A stretch of 64,000 bases of DNA from Marinobacter antarcticus (GCF_900142385.1 NZ_FRAQ01000002.1:372001-436000), one strand, 5' to 3'. Counted from the first letter of the stretch, positions 9,173 through 18,440 are shown. The notes: generated by a model not told the origin, from the letters alone. Translations and numbers: made by a program.

Positions 9173-9555
9173 ACCCAGTACCTAGCCCTTTCCGGAAAAA
9201 TCCAACGTACACCGCCCCTAGGATCATTTTGGTCACCTTCGAATCTCGGTATGAGGTGAATATGTAGGTGAGGCACGGTTTGCCCCGCAGCTGGTCCGTT
9301 GTTGATTCCAACGTTGTACCCGTTTGGTTCCAGTTCAACATCCAGTCTGGTTTTTGCAGTATCGATCAAGGACATTAGATCCTGTCGAATATTTCCTGGC
9401 ATGCAGAAGAAATCGGAGTAATGCTCTTTTGGAATTATTAACGTGTGTCCGGGCGAGATTGGGTATCCGTCCCTAATCACAAAGCCGTCAATGCTTTCAT
9501 GAATAATGCGCTCACTTGGCAAGTTGCAGAAGGGACACTCTTTGGAAGTCATCAT
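9169..9555 (-). CDS. HIT-family nucleotide hydrolase
   Basis: A 128-residue protein, the standard size for the family, with the histidine triad P-H-L-H-I-H-L at residues 95-101 (catalytic H98 or H100 by family analogy) and an N-terminal C-x2-C pair (C7, C10) typical of zinc-binding HIT proteins. HIT enzymes cleave phosphoramidate or phosphoanhydride bonds in dinucleotides or AMP-conjugates. Two ATG codons lie in tandem (9555 and 9552). It is first in a two-gene operon with the HNH gene and diverges from the ADP-ribosylglycohydrolase gene. Pairing with a nuclease gene suggests a repair or nucleotide-clearing job, as for aprataxin-like HIT proteins; that is inference. Confidence 0.88.
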   Translation of the reverse strand: MMTSKECPFCNLPSERIIHESIDGFVIRDGYPISPGHTLIIPKEHYSDFFCMPGNIRQDLMSLIDTAKTRLDVELEPNGYNVGINNGPAAGQTVPHLHIHLIPRFEGDQNDPRGGVRWIFPERARYWV

Positions 9556-9781
9556 TTAGAAGGTATGCCGTTAGCTCAAGTGTTAGGTGATGGTTGCCGA
9601 TTATATTCGTCAGCGCAACATATGGAATAAATTGGTAGCGACCAGCAATCAAGCTTAATATCGGCCACTGGCGAACTCTCAACCGCGTAATGTCGGATCT
9701 GTAGCGCAGGAAATCGGCCTTTTCTACAGCCTGGCACCTGATTACGAACCCTAAGCACTAACTCTCTGTAGCGGTGAAACA

Positions 9782-10897
9782 ATGGAAGATGATTCTCAGC
9801 CTTGGACTTCAACCACTGAACCAAAGAGTATTACCAGAGAACGCTTTCTCGGCTGCCTGTTGGGAGGTGCAGTAGGCGATGCTTTAGGCGGAGCTGTGGA
9901 ATTCCTATCCCGCTCCCAGATCCTTCAGCAGTTCGGTGAAAAAGGCATTACGGACTATGTCTATGCATACGGAGGCAGGGGCAGGATCACCGATGATACC
10001 CAAATGACCCTGTACACAGCCGAAGGCTTGCTGAGGGGTCAGATGCGTGGGCTTGACAAGGGCATCACGAGCTATACGAACACCGTTGCTCACGCCTACA
10101 TTCGCTGGCTGGCTACCCAGGGTGAGCAAAATCAGCGCGTGCCGACGCCTATGGATGGCTGGTTGCATCAGCACAGGGAGTTGCACCATCAGCGTGCCCC
10201 GGGGATGACGTGCCTAAGTGCGCTGCGGGATATGGCACAGGCTGGGGAGCCTGCCGCAAACGACAGCAAAGGGTGTGGCGGTGTCATGAGGGTTGCGCCC
10301 GTAGGTTTGTTCTGCTGGCACTTCTGGGGAAAGTCCGACACAGCAAAAGTCTTTGAGATGGGCGCAGATATCGCCGCGCTCACCCATGGCCATCCGAGCG
10401 GATACCTTACCGGTGGTGTGCTTGCGGTGCTGATATTCGCGCTGGCAGATGGTGCCACCCTGATGGAAGCTCTTGATCACGTCAGGGCACTGCTGGTGTT
10501 GCACCGCGGGCATGAAGAAGCTCTGCAAGCAATCGATAACGCAGTTCGGCTCAGCACAGCGGGCATCTCTCATCCCGAAGCCATAAGATTGTTGGGGGAG
10601 GGCTGGGTAGCCGAGGAAGCCCTGGCTGTTTCGTTGTACTGCGCACTGGTTGCAGAGAGCTTTGAGCAAGCCATTATTCTGGCCGTTAATCACGATGGCG
10701 ATTCGGATTCTACTGGCGCTATCACCGGCAATATTCTGGGCGCAATGCAGGGTACCCGCGTCATTCCTGAGCGCTGGCTGGATCCGTTGGAATTGCGCGA
10801 TGTTATCGAGGTTATGGCCTCTGATCTTTGGACTTGTCAGTTCTGGAAGAGCTGCGTGGACAACGAAGAGTTCTGGGAGCGATATCCCGGGTACTGA
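9782..10897 (+). CDS. ADP-ribosylglycohydrolase family protein
   Basis: A 371-residue DraG/ARH-fold protein. Signature elements are G-C-L-L-G-G-A-V-G-D-A at residues 24-34, the metal-binding D-D-T-Q at 71-74, G-C-G-G-V-M-R mid-protein, and H-D-G-D-S-D-S-T-G at 304-312. These acidic residues normally bind two magnesium ions. The family removes ADP-ribose from proteins, nucleic acids or small molecules. It diverges from the HIT gene across 226 bp in which no other gene is seen, and marks the edge of the Dnd island. Target unknown; a toxin-antidote or immunity role is possible, but no ADP-ribosyltransferase gene is visible. Confidence 0.88.
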   Translation: MEDDSQPWTSTTEPKSITRERFLGCLLGGAVGDALGGAVEFLSRSQILQQFGEKGITDYVYAYGGRGRITDDTQMTLYTAEGLLRGQMRGLDKGITSYTNTVAHAYIRWLATQGEQNQRVPTPMDGWLHQHRELHHQRAPGMTCLSALRDMAQAGEPAANDSKGCGGVMRVAPVGLFCWHFWGKSDTAKVFEMGADIAALTHGHPSGYLTGGVLAVLIFALADGATLMEALDHVRALLVLHRGHEEALQAIDNAVRLSTAGISHPEAIRLLGEGWVAEEALAVSLYCALVAESFEQAIILAVNHDGDSDSTGAITGNILGAMQGTRVIPERWLDPLELRDVIEVMASDLWTCQFWKSCVDNEEFWERYPGY

Positions 10898-11150
10898 GAC
10901 CAGCATTCAAGCTATCACTGACTTTCTGCGACTGCAGGCACCGCTGCAGAAGCACCTAAACCATTACCTGTCGGTGCTTTTCCCCGGCGCCTCCCTAGAA
11001 GTCGACGAACAGCTCCGGGCTGGCACCTTCAGCCGGGGTGCCGAACTTGGACTGATTGACCTGCTCCCCTCTGACTTAATGAAAATACACCTTCAGTTAG
11101 GTGAATTCAGGCCAGAGTTTCATCCGAGTGCGCTTTCCTTGATAAGCTAA
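10898..11150 (+). pseudogene. Possible coding remnant after the ADP-ribosylglycohydrolase
   Basis: An open frame of about 84 codons runs from the ADP-ribosylglycohydrolase stop to TAA at 11150. The composition is protein-like (leucine-rich helix, then D-L-L-P-S-D-L-M-K), but there is no start codon or ribosome site at its left end. The frame continues leftwards as an overlapping shadow of the preceding gene. It may be the tail of a decayed gene or simply an open stretch. It and the following 58 bases fill the gap before the methyltransferase gene. Confidence 0.25.
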
Positions 11151-11208
11151 TCGACAATTTACGAACTCTATGAGTTGATGCCTTTATCCCCTGGTTGAAC
11201 AGATACTC

Positions 11209-12451
11209 GTGACTGACGTATACAGCCAGAAGGCTAAAGCTTTCTATGACCAGTACCAGTCGCTTACCTTCGAACAGGTTCATCAAGACTGGGTTTCTTT
11301 CCTTGGCGATAAATCAGGCCTTGCTCTGGATGTCGGCGCAGGCAGCGGTCGCGACTCCAGTGCCCTTGCAGTACGAGGCTGGGATGTTGTCGCGGTAGAG
11401 CCCGCAGCTGGCTTGCGAGAGTTGGGGCAGGGTGCTACTAGCAATCAAAGCATTCACTGGGTAGACGACCAATTGCCCGACCTTGGTAAGATCCGGAAGC
11501 TGAGCTATCGCTTCGATCTGATTCTTGTTTCCGCTGTCTGGATGCATATCCCACTATCTGATCGTGAACGTGCTTTTCGAATCCTGACTGAGCTTTTGGC
11601 ACCCGGTGGAATGCTGGTGATTACGCTTCGGCATGGGCCCGGTGATCGCGAACGAGTTTTTTACGATGTCAGTAGGGGAGAGCTGGAGGCTTTTGCCAAA
11701 CGTCGGGCACTGATACCGCTCCCGTTGCCGGTCGGGCGCAAGAAGGATGAGCTCCAGAGGAATGAGGTTTCCTGGGAGACTCTGGCTTTTCGATTGGCGG
11801 ACGATGGCACAGGGGCATTGCCGACCGTCCGCCACATCATCGTAAATGATAATAAGTCGTCAACTTACAAGCTGGGCTTGCTGCGAACCCTTGTCCGGAT
11901 TGCTGACGGTGCGCCCGGCTTGGCGCTTAAGCGCACTGATGACTGGGTGGATATTCCGCTTGGTGCAGTCGGCCTGTTCTGGATTATGCTTTATCACCCT
12001 CTGGTTCTCCGCCATCAACTGAGGCAAGCGCCAGGTGGCCGTGGCTATGGCTTTGCCACGGAGGATTTCTTCAAGCTGCAAAGTTTCACGCCTCTGGATT
12101 TCAGAGTGTGTATGTCACTGTCCGCTGATGTTGCACTGGAAGTCCTGTGCGCTATCCGGGATGCTTGCTCAACCATTCTCAAGAATCCCATACATTTCAC
12201 GACCTGGCGCTTCGAAATCCGAAAAGCTTCCCGGGGACTTGCTCCTCAAAGAGGCGCACTCCCGAGTAGTGAATTGGTGGGAGCAGGCCATAATGGGTAC
12301 GTCTCGTGAGGAGCAGTTCTTCTCAGAGGCTGAGGCCTCGCTACCATTGCTAGGGCAGGAACGAACCGTGGAAGGCGTTTTTGAGGGAATGCTTCAGCAG
12401 AGGTTGAGACTGAAAACCAATCTTCAGCTGGCAGAATGGTTGGGCGGTTAG
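11209..12451 (+). pseudogene. SAM-dependent methyltransferase, frameshifted near 12.2 kb
   Basis: The frame starting with GTG at 11209 encodes a class I methyltransferase: A-L-D-V-G-A-G-S-G-R-D at residues 39-49, an acidic residue ending strand 2 (V-A-V-E-P), and D-L-I-L-V-S-A-V-W-M-H near 105-115. It reads to 12309. After about 12205 the +1 frame carries better protein-like sequence (S-K-S-E-K-L-P-G-D-L-L-L-K-E, ending E-W-L-G-G at 12451), while the original frame turns into an odd, basic tail. Joining the two frames near T-T-W / P-G-A-S would give about 410 residues. The site contains ACCTGGCGC; loss of one copy of a CCTGG repeat would explain the shift. Sequencing error cannot be excluded. 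Confidence 0.6.
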
Positions 12452-12497
12452 AACGGAGAATTATCAAAGCAACACGATCATCACAGGAAGTTCATTC

Positions 12498-13595
12498 ATG
12501 CAAAACGTGCGCATCGCCATTGTTGGCGCCGGCCTGGCGGGTTTATACGCCGCTTATTCTCTTGAGAAGAAGGGCATCAAAGACTATGTCATTCTAGAGG
12601 CCAGGGAGATTCTTGGTGGGCGTATTGCTTCTACGATCCACTGTGATGGTAAATTTAATGGATCAGGAACTGAGGGCTTCGATCTCGGGCCCGCCTGGTT
12701 CTGGCCCGCATTCCAGACCGATATGGCGCGACTGGTAGATGAACTCGAACTAGAGACCTTCCAGCAATTTGAAACCGGCGATATGCTTCTGGAGCGTTCA
12801 TCGAATCAGCCGCCAGAGAGAACACGTGGGTACATCAATTCCCCGCCATCTATGCGAATCGCCGGTGGTATGTATTCGTTGATTGATGTGTTATACCGGC
12901 GGATTGATTCAGCGCGGGTTGTGACGGGCCAGGCGGTTCGTCACCTGCGCATTTCAGAACCACATGTTGAGCTAGTGAGCGAAAATGCGAATGGAGAAAC
13001 CTTTAGCCACTTTGCAGAACATGTGTTGTTGGCCATGCCGCCCCGATTAGTTGAGTCTCAGCTTACGTTTTCGCCGGCCTTGCCTGACAAGCTTGCAAGA
13101 CAGTGGCGAGAGACCGATACCTGGATGGCCCCTCACGCAAAATATATTGCCGTGTTTGATCGGCCTTTCTGGCGAGATCAGGGATTATCCGGGGAGGCTC
13201 GAAGTGCACTTGGGCCAATGGTTGAAATCCACGATGCCTCTATTCCGGAGGGGAAGGCAGCCTTGTTTGGTTTCCTGGGTGTGCCTGCTGACGTGCGCCG
13301 TAGTGTTTCTGAGGAAGAGCTTATGACTGCTTGTCGCACACAGTTTGTGCGACTTTTTGGTTCGCAAGCGGAGAATCCAGAGGCAGAATTTATCAAAGAC
13401 TGGGCTAAAGAGATTTACACAGCCACCGAGTCAGATGAAAGATCCTCTGGCGATCACCCTAGGCCTGCCTTGTCACCGGGCTCAGGCGAATGGGCTAGCC
13501 GATTAACCGGAATCGGAAGTGAGTGGTCACGTGAGTTTACGGGATATCTGGCCGGCGCTATTGATGCAACCAATCGTGGTTTGTCCTCTTTTTAG
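12498..13595 (+). CDS. FAD-dependent amine oxidase family protein
   Basis: A 365-residue flavoprotein with an N-terminal Rossmann dinucleotide site G-A-G-L-A-G at residues 10-15, the ribose-binding glutamate in I-L-E-A-R at 32-36, and G-G-R-I at 40-43. This is the classic monoamine-oxidase/protoporphyrinogen-oxidase start. The middle contains a substrate domain with M-A-P-H-A-K-Y. It is shorter than typical monoamine oxidases (about 450), but the C-terminal A-G-A-I-D-A-T-N-R-G flavin-binding segment is present, so it looks complete. AGGA precedes the ATG. No partner gene reveals the amine substrate. Confidence 0.8.
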   Translation: MQNVRIAIVGAGLAGLYAAYSLEKKGIKDYVILEAREILGGRIASTIHCDGKFNGSGTEGFDLGPAWFWPAFQTDMARLVDELELETFQQFETGDMLLERSSNQPPERTRGYINSPPSMRIAGGMYSLIDVLYRRIDSARVVTGQAVRHLRISEPHVELVSENANGETFSHFAEHVLLAMPPRLVESQLTFSPALPDKLARQWRETDTWMAPHAKYIAVFDRPFWRDQGLSGEARSALGPMVEIHDASIPEGKAALFGFLGVPADVRRSVSEEELMTACRTQFVRLFGSQAENPEAEFIKDWAKEIYTATESDERSSGDHPRPALSPGSGEWASRLTGIGSEWSREFTGYLAGAIDATNRGLSSF

Positions 13596-13656
13596 CGATG
13601 TCCGTGGTAGCGTAGGGGTAGATTATCCCTGACAAAGCATATTACTGGAGTGGCTT

Positions 13657-14301
13657 ATGACCGTGCTTGCTGAGGCGCTTTCGAGGAAGGCAGCGTTAGT
13701 TATCGCACTGGGTTCAATGTTCATATCGGCAACCACCATGGCGACAGAAGAAGCGGAATACACAGTACTCCTGAAGGAAGAAAATCTGGAGGTGCGTCAT
13801 TATGAGCCGCAGATTGTTGCAGAGACCGTCGTTGACTCAGAATTTGAAGACGCGGGCAGTGAAGCTTTTGGTCGTTTGTTTAAATACATTTCCGGCAATA
13901 ACCAATCCCAGCAGGAAATCGCCATGACTGCGCCCGTTGGCCAGGTGGCTGAGGGTCAGGATATCGATATGACGGCGCCGGTAGGGCAGACCCAGGTTGA
14001 TGGTAAATGGGTAGTCAGTTTTATGATGCCGGGATCATTTACGATGGACAGCATACCGAAACCCAACGACGAACGGATCGCTTTACGTTCTGTGCCGGAG
14101 CAGACTCTGGCAGCCATACGGTACTCCGGGTTTTGGAGTGAATCAGGCTACCAAAAGAACAAGTCCAGGCTGGAAAACTGGATTGATCAAAAGGGGTACA
14201 CCGCGACTGGAGCGCCGGTCTGGGCGCGTTATAACGCGCCGTTCATGCCATGGTTTATGAGGCGGAACGAAGTGTTGATTCCCATAGAACAGGTGCAGTG
14301 A
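13657..14301 (+). CDS. SOUL heme-binding protein, exported
   Basis: A 214-residue SOUL/HEBP-family protein. An N-terminal signal peptide (basic start, hydrophobic core, likely cut after T-T-M-A near residue 30) precedes the family hallmark L-E-V-R-H-Y-E-P. Next comes a repeated I-A-M-T-A-P-V / I-D-M-T-A-P-V motif around residues 89-110, and the family ending F-M-R-R-N-E-V. SOUL proteins bind heme or tetrapyrroles; bacterial roles are poorly defined. GGAG lies six bases before the ATG. It stands alone between the amine oxidase and the ene-reductase genes, which point the same way and may be co-expressed. Confidence 0.88.
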   Translation: MTVLAEALSRKAALVIALGSMFISATTMATEEAEYTVLLKEENLEVRHYEPQIVAETVVDSEFEDAGSEAFGRLFKYISGNNQSQQEIAMTAPVGQVAEGQDIDMTAPVGQTQVDGKWVVSFMMPGSFTMDSIPKPNDERIALRSVPEQTLAAIRYSGFWSESGYQKNKSRLENWIDQKGYTATGAPVWARYNAPFMPWFMRRNEVLIPIEQVQ

Positions 14302-14354
14302 AACCTCGAATCATGATTTAAGAATCAACGAATTCAAATCATCAGGATGATGCC

Positions 14355-15698
14355 ATGCCCGAATCGCCCCTAGCCCAACCCCTGAAACTCCCCTGCGGAG
14401 CAGTCCTGCCTAACCGACTTGCCAAGGCTGCCATGACCGAGGGGCTGGCAGACGATCAGCTCCACGCCACCAGCCGTCATGAAACGCTCTATCGGCGCTG
14501 GTCCGATGGTGGAGCAGGGCTGTTGATTACCGGCAACGTGATGATTGATCACCGGGTGCTGGAACGGCCGGGTAACGTGGCGATTGATCCGGCGCCAGAT
14601 TTAACAAAAGTGAAGGGCGAGCCGGAGGGTATGGCGCAATTGCGTGCCTGGGCTGAAGCGGGCACTCGCAACGGCAACCATTTGTGGATGCAGATTTCCC
14701 ATGCCGGTCGGCAGTCGCCGCGTTACGTTACCACGCGCCCAATGGGGCCGTCGGCGGTGCAGCTATCGCTGATGGGCAACTATGCCCGCCCGCGGGCCCT
14801 CACGGAGCCGGAGATCCTGGACTTTATCCAGCGCTTTGCCAACGTGGCGCGTATTGCCAAAGAGGCGGGTTTCACCGGCGTTCAGGTGCATGGCGCTCAT
14901 GGGTATTTGTTGTCCTCTTTTCTCTCTCCGGTCACCAATCAGCGGACGGATCGCTGGGGTGGAGCACTGGAAAATCGCGCCCGTTTTCTGCTCGAGGTGG
15001 TGCGGGCGACGCGCGCCGCTGTGGGGCCGGAGTTTCCGGTGGCGGTAAAGCTGAATTCCGACGATTTCCGCAAGGGCGGGTTTACGCTCGATGAGTCTGT
15101 GAGCGTGGTGCGCTGGCTCAATGAGGAAGGTATTGATCTGCTGGAGGTATCCGGCGGCACCTACGAACAGCCGCGACTGCTCGGGTACAGTGGCGATGCG
15201 GAAACGGCGAGCGAGGGGCCGGCCATGCGGCAAAGCACCCGCAAGCGGGAGGCTTATTTTCTGGATTATGCCCAGAAGATTCGTGAGGTGTGCGATTGCC
15301 CGCTAATGGTTACCGGTGGATTCCGGACGCGTGCTTTTATGGAAGAGGTGATTGCCAGCGGCGAAACCGACGTGATTGGCCTTGGCCGACCGCTCTGCAC
15401 GGATCCCGATACGCCCAGGGATCTGCTTGAGGGGCGTATCGATAAGACCGTTTGCCACGAAGATCACGTCAAGCTTGCCCAGCGGGGGTTTTTCTCTCCG
15501 GCCAGTCCGCTGATGCCACTTAAAATAATAAACGTGCTGGGCGGCCAGGCCTGGTACTACCAGCAGATATTCCGGCTGGCGGATGACGAGAAAGCTGATC
15601 CGGGTCTGGGCATTTTCAGGGCCATTGGGGCTTACTTGAAGGATGAACTGAGCCAGGCCCGGCGGGTGAAGAAGTCCCTTCGCCAGCGCGTGGGCTGA
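14355..15698 (+). CDS. NADH:flavin oxidoreductase (Old Yellow Enzyme family)
   Basis: A 447-residue FMN TIM-barrel enzyme. Visible family marks are A-M-T-E-G near residue 26, Q-I-S-H-A-G-R-Q at 113-120, and the catalytic pair in V-Q-V-H-G-A-H-G-Y (H179, H182). They continue with S-F-L-S-P-x-T-N-x-R-T-D-x-W-G-G at 188-203 and the phosphate-binding G-L-G-R-P late in the barrel. There is no C-terminal Fe-S/FAD extension, so it is not a full 2,4-dienoyl-CoA reductase. These enzymes reduce activated C=C bonds with NAD(P)H. AGGATG precedes the ATG. It converges with the lipoprotein gene, only 10 bp apart. The physiological substrate cannot be read. Confidence 0.88.
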   Translation: MPESPLAQPLKLPCGAVLPNRLAKAAMTEGLADDQLHATSRHETLYRRWSDGGAGLLITGNVMIDHRVLERPGNVAIDPAPDLTKVKGEPEGMAQLRAWAEAGTRNGNHLWMQISHAGRQSPRYVTTRPMGPSAVQLSLMGNYARPRALTEPEILDFIQRFANVARIAKEAGFTGVQVHGAHGYLLSSFLSPVTNQRTDRWGGALENRARFLLEVVRATRAAVGPEFPVAVKLNSDDFRKGGFTLDESVSVVRWLNEEGIDLLEVSGGTYEQPRLLGYSGDAETASEGPAMRQSTRKREAYFLDYAQKIREVCDCPLMVTGGFRTRAFMEEVIASGETDVIGLGRPLCTDPDTPRDLLEGRIDKTVCHEDHVKLAQRGFFSPASPLMPLKIINVLGGQAWYYQQIFRLADDEKADPGLGIFRAIGAYLKDELSQARRVKKSLRQRVG

Positions 15699-15708
15699 CG
15701 TTCTTGAG

Positions 15709-16428
15709 CTAGCGCGTCTCCAGTGTATGGATTAATTCACTGCGCTCATCATCCAGGATGAATCGTTGGTGTTTCAGGCGGGAAATCTCTTCCCGATGGA
15801 CGTTAATGTCTTCAAGCGCATCGGCGCGCTGTTTTGACGTGGTGCCATCACTGACGATGAGCGCCTCGGAATCTTCAATGAATTGCCGCTTTTTGACGAT
15901 CTTTTGCTCTGTGGCCGTTAGCTGATCTTCAACACGGCTAATGGCTGATACTAATTCATGCCGGGCGTAGCCTTCTTGATAGCCTTCTGCATAACCGGGA
16001 AATTCTGAGCATGTAGGGCTGAGCTTGCCTCCTGCTTCGCCGGATTCAAGGCCGTTTTTGAAGGTGCAGAATCCCGCAACTCCCATGTCATAGCCGGCCT
16101 TGAAATCCGGGTATCGTGCGGCAGGGCAGTTGGCGTTGTAGCTTGCGCCTTTCTGTCCCAGGTTTTTACCGCGTTCAAACACGCAAAAGTCATATAATCC
16201 TGACTTATGTCCTTCTTTGAACGCCTGGAAATCCGCGCGGATGTTGTGATCAGCACAATCTGACTGGTATTCGCTGAAGCTTTGCGTGCCCTGGCCGTTT
16301 GCACCGTGCTGATAACCCACGGCGTGCCAGTCTGCGACGCGACATTCCTGCTCATTCATTGTTGCGCAGCCGGCCAGCATGAGAAACGCAGCGGCAGTGG
16401 CAAACCAGGAGATTTTGCGGTTAAACAT
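15709..16428 (-). CDS. DUF2799 lipoprotein
   Basis: A 239-residue protein with a lipoprotein signal (hydrophobic core then L-A-G-C, Cys21 lipidated). The mature part has four spaced repeats of the type D-W/F-x2-G-Y/F-x-x-G with regularly placed cysteines (about one per 20-30 residues), characteristic of DUF2799. The C-terminal 85 residues form a charged coiled coil. It is probably anchored to the outer or inner membrane facing the periplasm. Function is unknown for the family. It diverges from the formate dehydrogenase genes across 286 bp that hold no visible gene. Confidence 0.85.
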   Translation of the reverse strand: MFNRKISWFATAAAFLMLAGCATMNEQECRVADWHAVGYQHGANGQGTQSFSEYQSDCADHNIRADFQAFKEGHKSGLYDFCVFERGKNLGQKGASYNANCPAARYPDFKAGYDMGVAGFCTFKNGLESGEAGGKLSPTCSEFPGYAEGYQEGYARHELVSAISRVEDQLTATEQKIVKKRQFIEDSEALIVSDGTTSKQRADALEDINVHREEISRLKHQRFILDDERSELIHTLETR

Positions 16429-16714
16429 AGTGCGTGTTTTTCCAGATTATTGAGAATGATGAGTATAGAGCACAGCAGCATCACCTGAACTCAGCCAGGA
16501 GTTTTTCGTAAATTATAGGTCGCAATAATAGCACGCTGAATTACGACGACACCTTTGGCTTTACACCGTCATGCGGACATTGAAACTCTTGCAACATCAG
16601 CCGGATGTGGCGATCATCTGGCGCCGACGCGGCCGGATATGCTTCAATGATTAATAAGTAGTCAGGCCAGCCAGCAAGGCTGTCTTAGGTACCTCGGGGC
16701 CTGGAAAAAAAACA

Positions 16715-18430
16715 ATGAGCACAGACGAACAAGTGGTCAAACGCCGGCGATCTGCCCTTCGTGGCCGTCAACTGGAGCCGGCTGTATTGTCGGAGCTGCG
16801 GGACCTGATCGGTGACGAACGCATCGACTCGCCGTTGCGACACCGCGATCGTCTGATCGAGCACTTGCATGTACTGCAAGATACGCACGGTTACCTCTCC
16901 ATGCCCCGTCTACGGGCCCTCGCTTCTTTCATGAATCTGCCCATGGCCGCCATTTACGAAACGGCCACCTTTTACGCCCATTTTGACGTTATTCATGACG
17001 AACAAGCGCCACCGCCTGCGTTGACCCTGCGGGTGTGTGACTCGCTCTCCTGCCAGTTGGCCGGGGCAGAGGCGCTGCATCAGGCACTGGCTGATGGTGC
17101 TGATCCGGACCGGGTGCGGGTACTGCGAGCGCCCTGCATGGGGCGTTGTGAAACAGCGCCGGTGGTGGAAGTTGGCCACCATCATGTGTGCCATGCCAAT
17201 GCCCAGAATGTGGGTGCGGCGGTCGCCAATGAGCAGGTTCAGCCGGATGAGATCCCCTGGCAACGTTTGGCGGATTATCGTTCTGTGGGCGGTTATCGGT
17301 TGCTGGTGGATTGCCGTGAAGGCCGGGTGAGCGTCGAATCGCTGGCAAAGGAACTCGAGCACGCCGGCCTGCGTGGTCTCGGCGGTGCTGGATTCCCGGC
17401 CTTCCGCAAATGGCAGGCAGTGCGTGCCGAGCCGGGACCACGTTACGCGGTGATCAACGCCGACGAGGGCGAACCGGGCACCTTCAAGGACCGTTATTAC
17501 CTGGAACGTGAACCCCATGGCTTCCTGGAGGGGGCTCTGGTCAGTGCCTGGGCTGTCGAGGCGCAGGCACTGTACATTTATCTGCGGGACGAATACCCAG
17601 GGCTGCACGGAGTGCTGGCCGAGGCCATGGCCGAGCTGGAAGCGGCCGAAATCGTCGAGCCTGGTTTTATCATCCTTCGCCGTGGCGCTGGGGCCTATAT
17701 CTGCGGTGAGGAGTCAGCCCTTATCGAGTCCCTGGAGGGCAAGCCCGGCAAACCACGCCATCGCCCGCCTTTCGTGGCCCAGAAAGGGCTGTTTGGCCAG
17801 CCCACCCTGGTTAACAACGTCGAGACGGTTTACTGGATCCCGCGCATTCACGCCCAGGGCGCCGAATGGTTCGCCAGCCAGGGGCGGCATGGCCGTAAGG
17901 GGCTTCGCAGCTTTTCGGTGTCCGGGCGGGTGGCCCGGCCCGGTGTGCACCTTGCCCCCGCGGGGATCACCCTTAATGAGTTGATTGAGGAATACTGCGG
18001 CGGAATGGCCGAAGGGCATCGCCTGCTGGCCTATCTTCCCGGTGGGGCCTCCGGCGGGATACTGCCCGCCAGCAAAGCAGACATCCCACTGGACTTCGAC
18101 ACCCTGCAGGAGCACGGCTGTTTTATCGGCTCTGCTGCGGTGATCGTTCTGTCGGATCAGGACGATTTGAAAGCCGCGGCCGCCAACCTTTTGAGCTTCT
18201 TTGCGGATGAGTCCTGCGGGCAGTGCACCCCTTGCCGTGTGGGCACCGAGAAAATGCTGACGTTGCTGGAGCGCGACACCTGGGATGAGGGAACGCTCCA
18301 GCAGCTGGCCCGGGTGATGGCGGATGCCTCCATCTGCGGCTTGGGCCAGGCCGCACCCAATCCGGTGCTGAGTCTGCTGCGGGATTTTCGCAGCGAGCTT
18401 GCCAGCCAAAATCTGATCGCCAAAGGGTAG
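16715..18430 (+). CDS. fdsB: NAD-linked formate dehydrogenase beta subunit (FdsG-FdsB fusion)
   Basis: A 571-residue diaphorase subunit. Residues 1-155 are a NuoE/FdsG-like thioredoxin-fold [2Fe-2S] domain (C108, C113, C141, C145). Residues 190-571 are NuoF-like, with the FMN/NADH site G-L-G-G-A-G-F-P (221-228) and N-A-D-E-G-E-P-G-T-F-K-D-R (248-260). The [4Fe-4S] ligands are C501, C504, C507 and C541. It passes electrons from formate to NAD+. Length and fusion match the two-subunit FDH1 type known from Methylobacterium rather than the separate FdsG/FdsB of Rhodobacter. It lies 10 bp ahead of the alpha subunit gene. No fdhD/fdsC chaperone gene is nearby. Confidence 0.9.
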   Translation: MSTDEQVVKRRRSALRGRQLEPAVLSELRDLIGDERIDSPLRHRDRLIEHLHVLQDTHGYLSMPRLRALASFMNLPMAAIYETATFYAHFDVIHDEQAPPPALTLRVCDSLSCQLAGAEALHQALADGADPDRVRVLRAPCMGRCETAPVVEVGHHHVCHANAQNVGAAVANEQVQPDEIPWQRLADYRSVGGYRLLVDCREGRVSVESLAKELEHAGLRGLGGAGFPAFRKWQAVRAEPGPRYAVINADEGEPGTFKDRYYLEREPHGFLEGALVSAWAVEAQALYIYLRDEYPGLHGVLAEAMAELEAAEIVEPGFIILRRGAGAYICGEESALIESLEGKPGKPRHRPPFVAQKGLFGQPTLVNNVETVYWIPRIHAQGAEWFASQGRHGRKGLRSFSVSGRVARPGVHLAPAGITLNELIEEYCGGMAEGHRLLAYLPGGASGGILPASKADIPLDFDTLQEHGCFIGSAAVIVLSDQDDLKAAAANLLSFFADESCGQCTPCRVGTEKMLTLLERDTWDEGTLQQLARVMADASICGLGQAAPNPVLSLLRDFRSELASQNLIAKG

Positions 18431-18440
18431 GGAGGCAGCC

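Noticed and set aside
10214..10906. 230-residue frame antisense to the ADP-ribosylglycohydrolase gene
   Set aside because: The plus strand has clear catalytic motifs throughout; the antisense product is cysteine- and histidine-rich with no family signs.
14763..15233. 156-residue antisense frame in the Old Yellow Enzyme gene
   Set aside because: It is a mirror of a well-supported enzyme and has no ribosome site.
16910..17608. 232-residue antisense frame within fdsB
   Set aside because: It arises from GC-rich codon bias; all Fe-S ligands and flavin motifs lie on the other strand.
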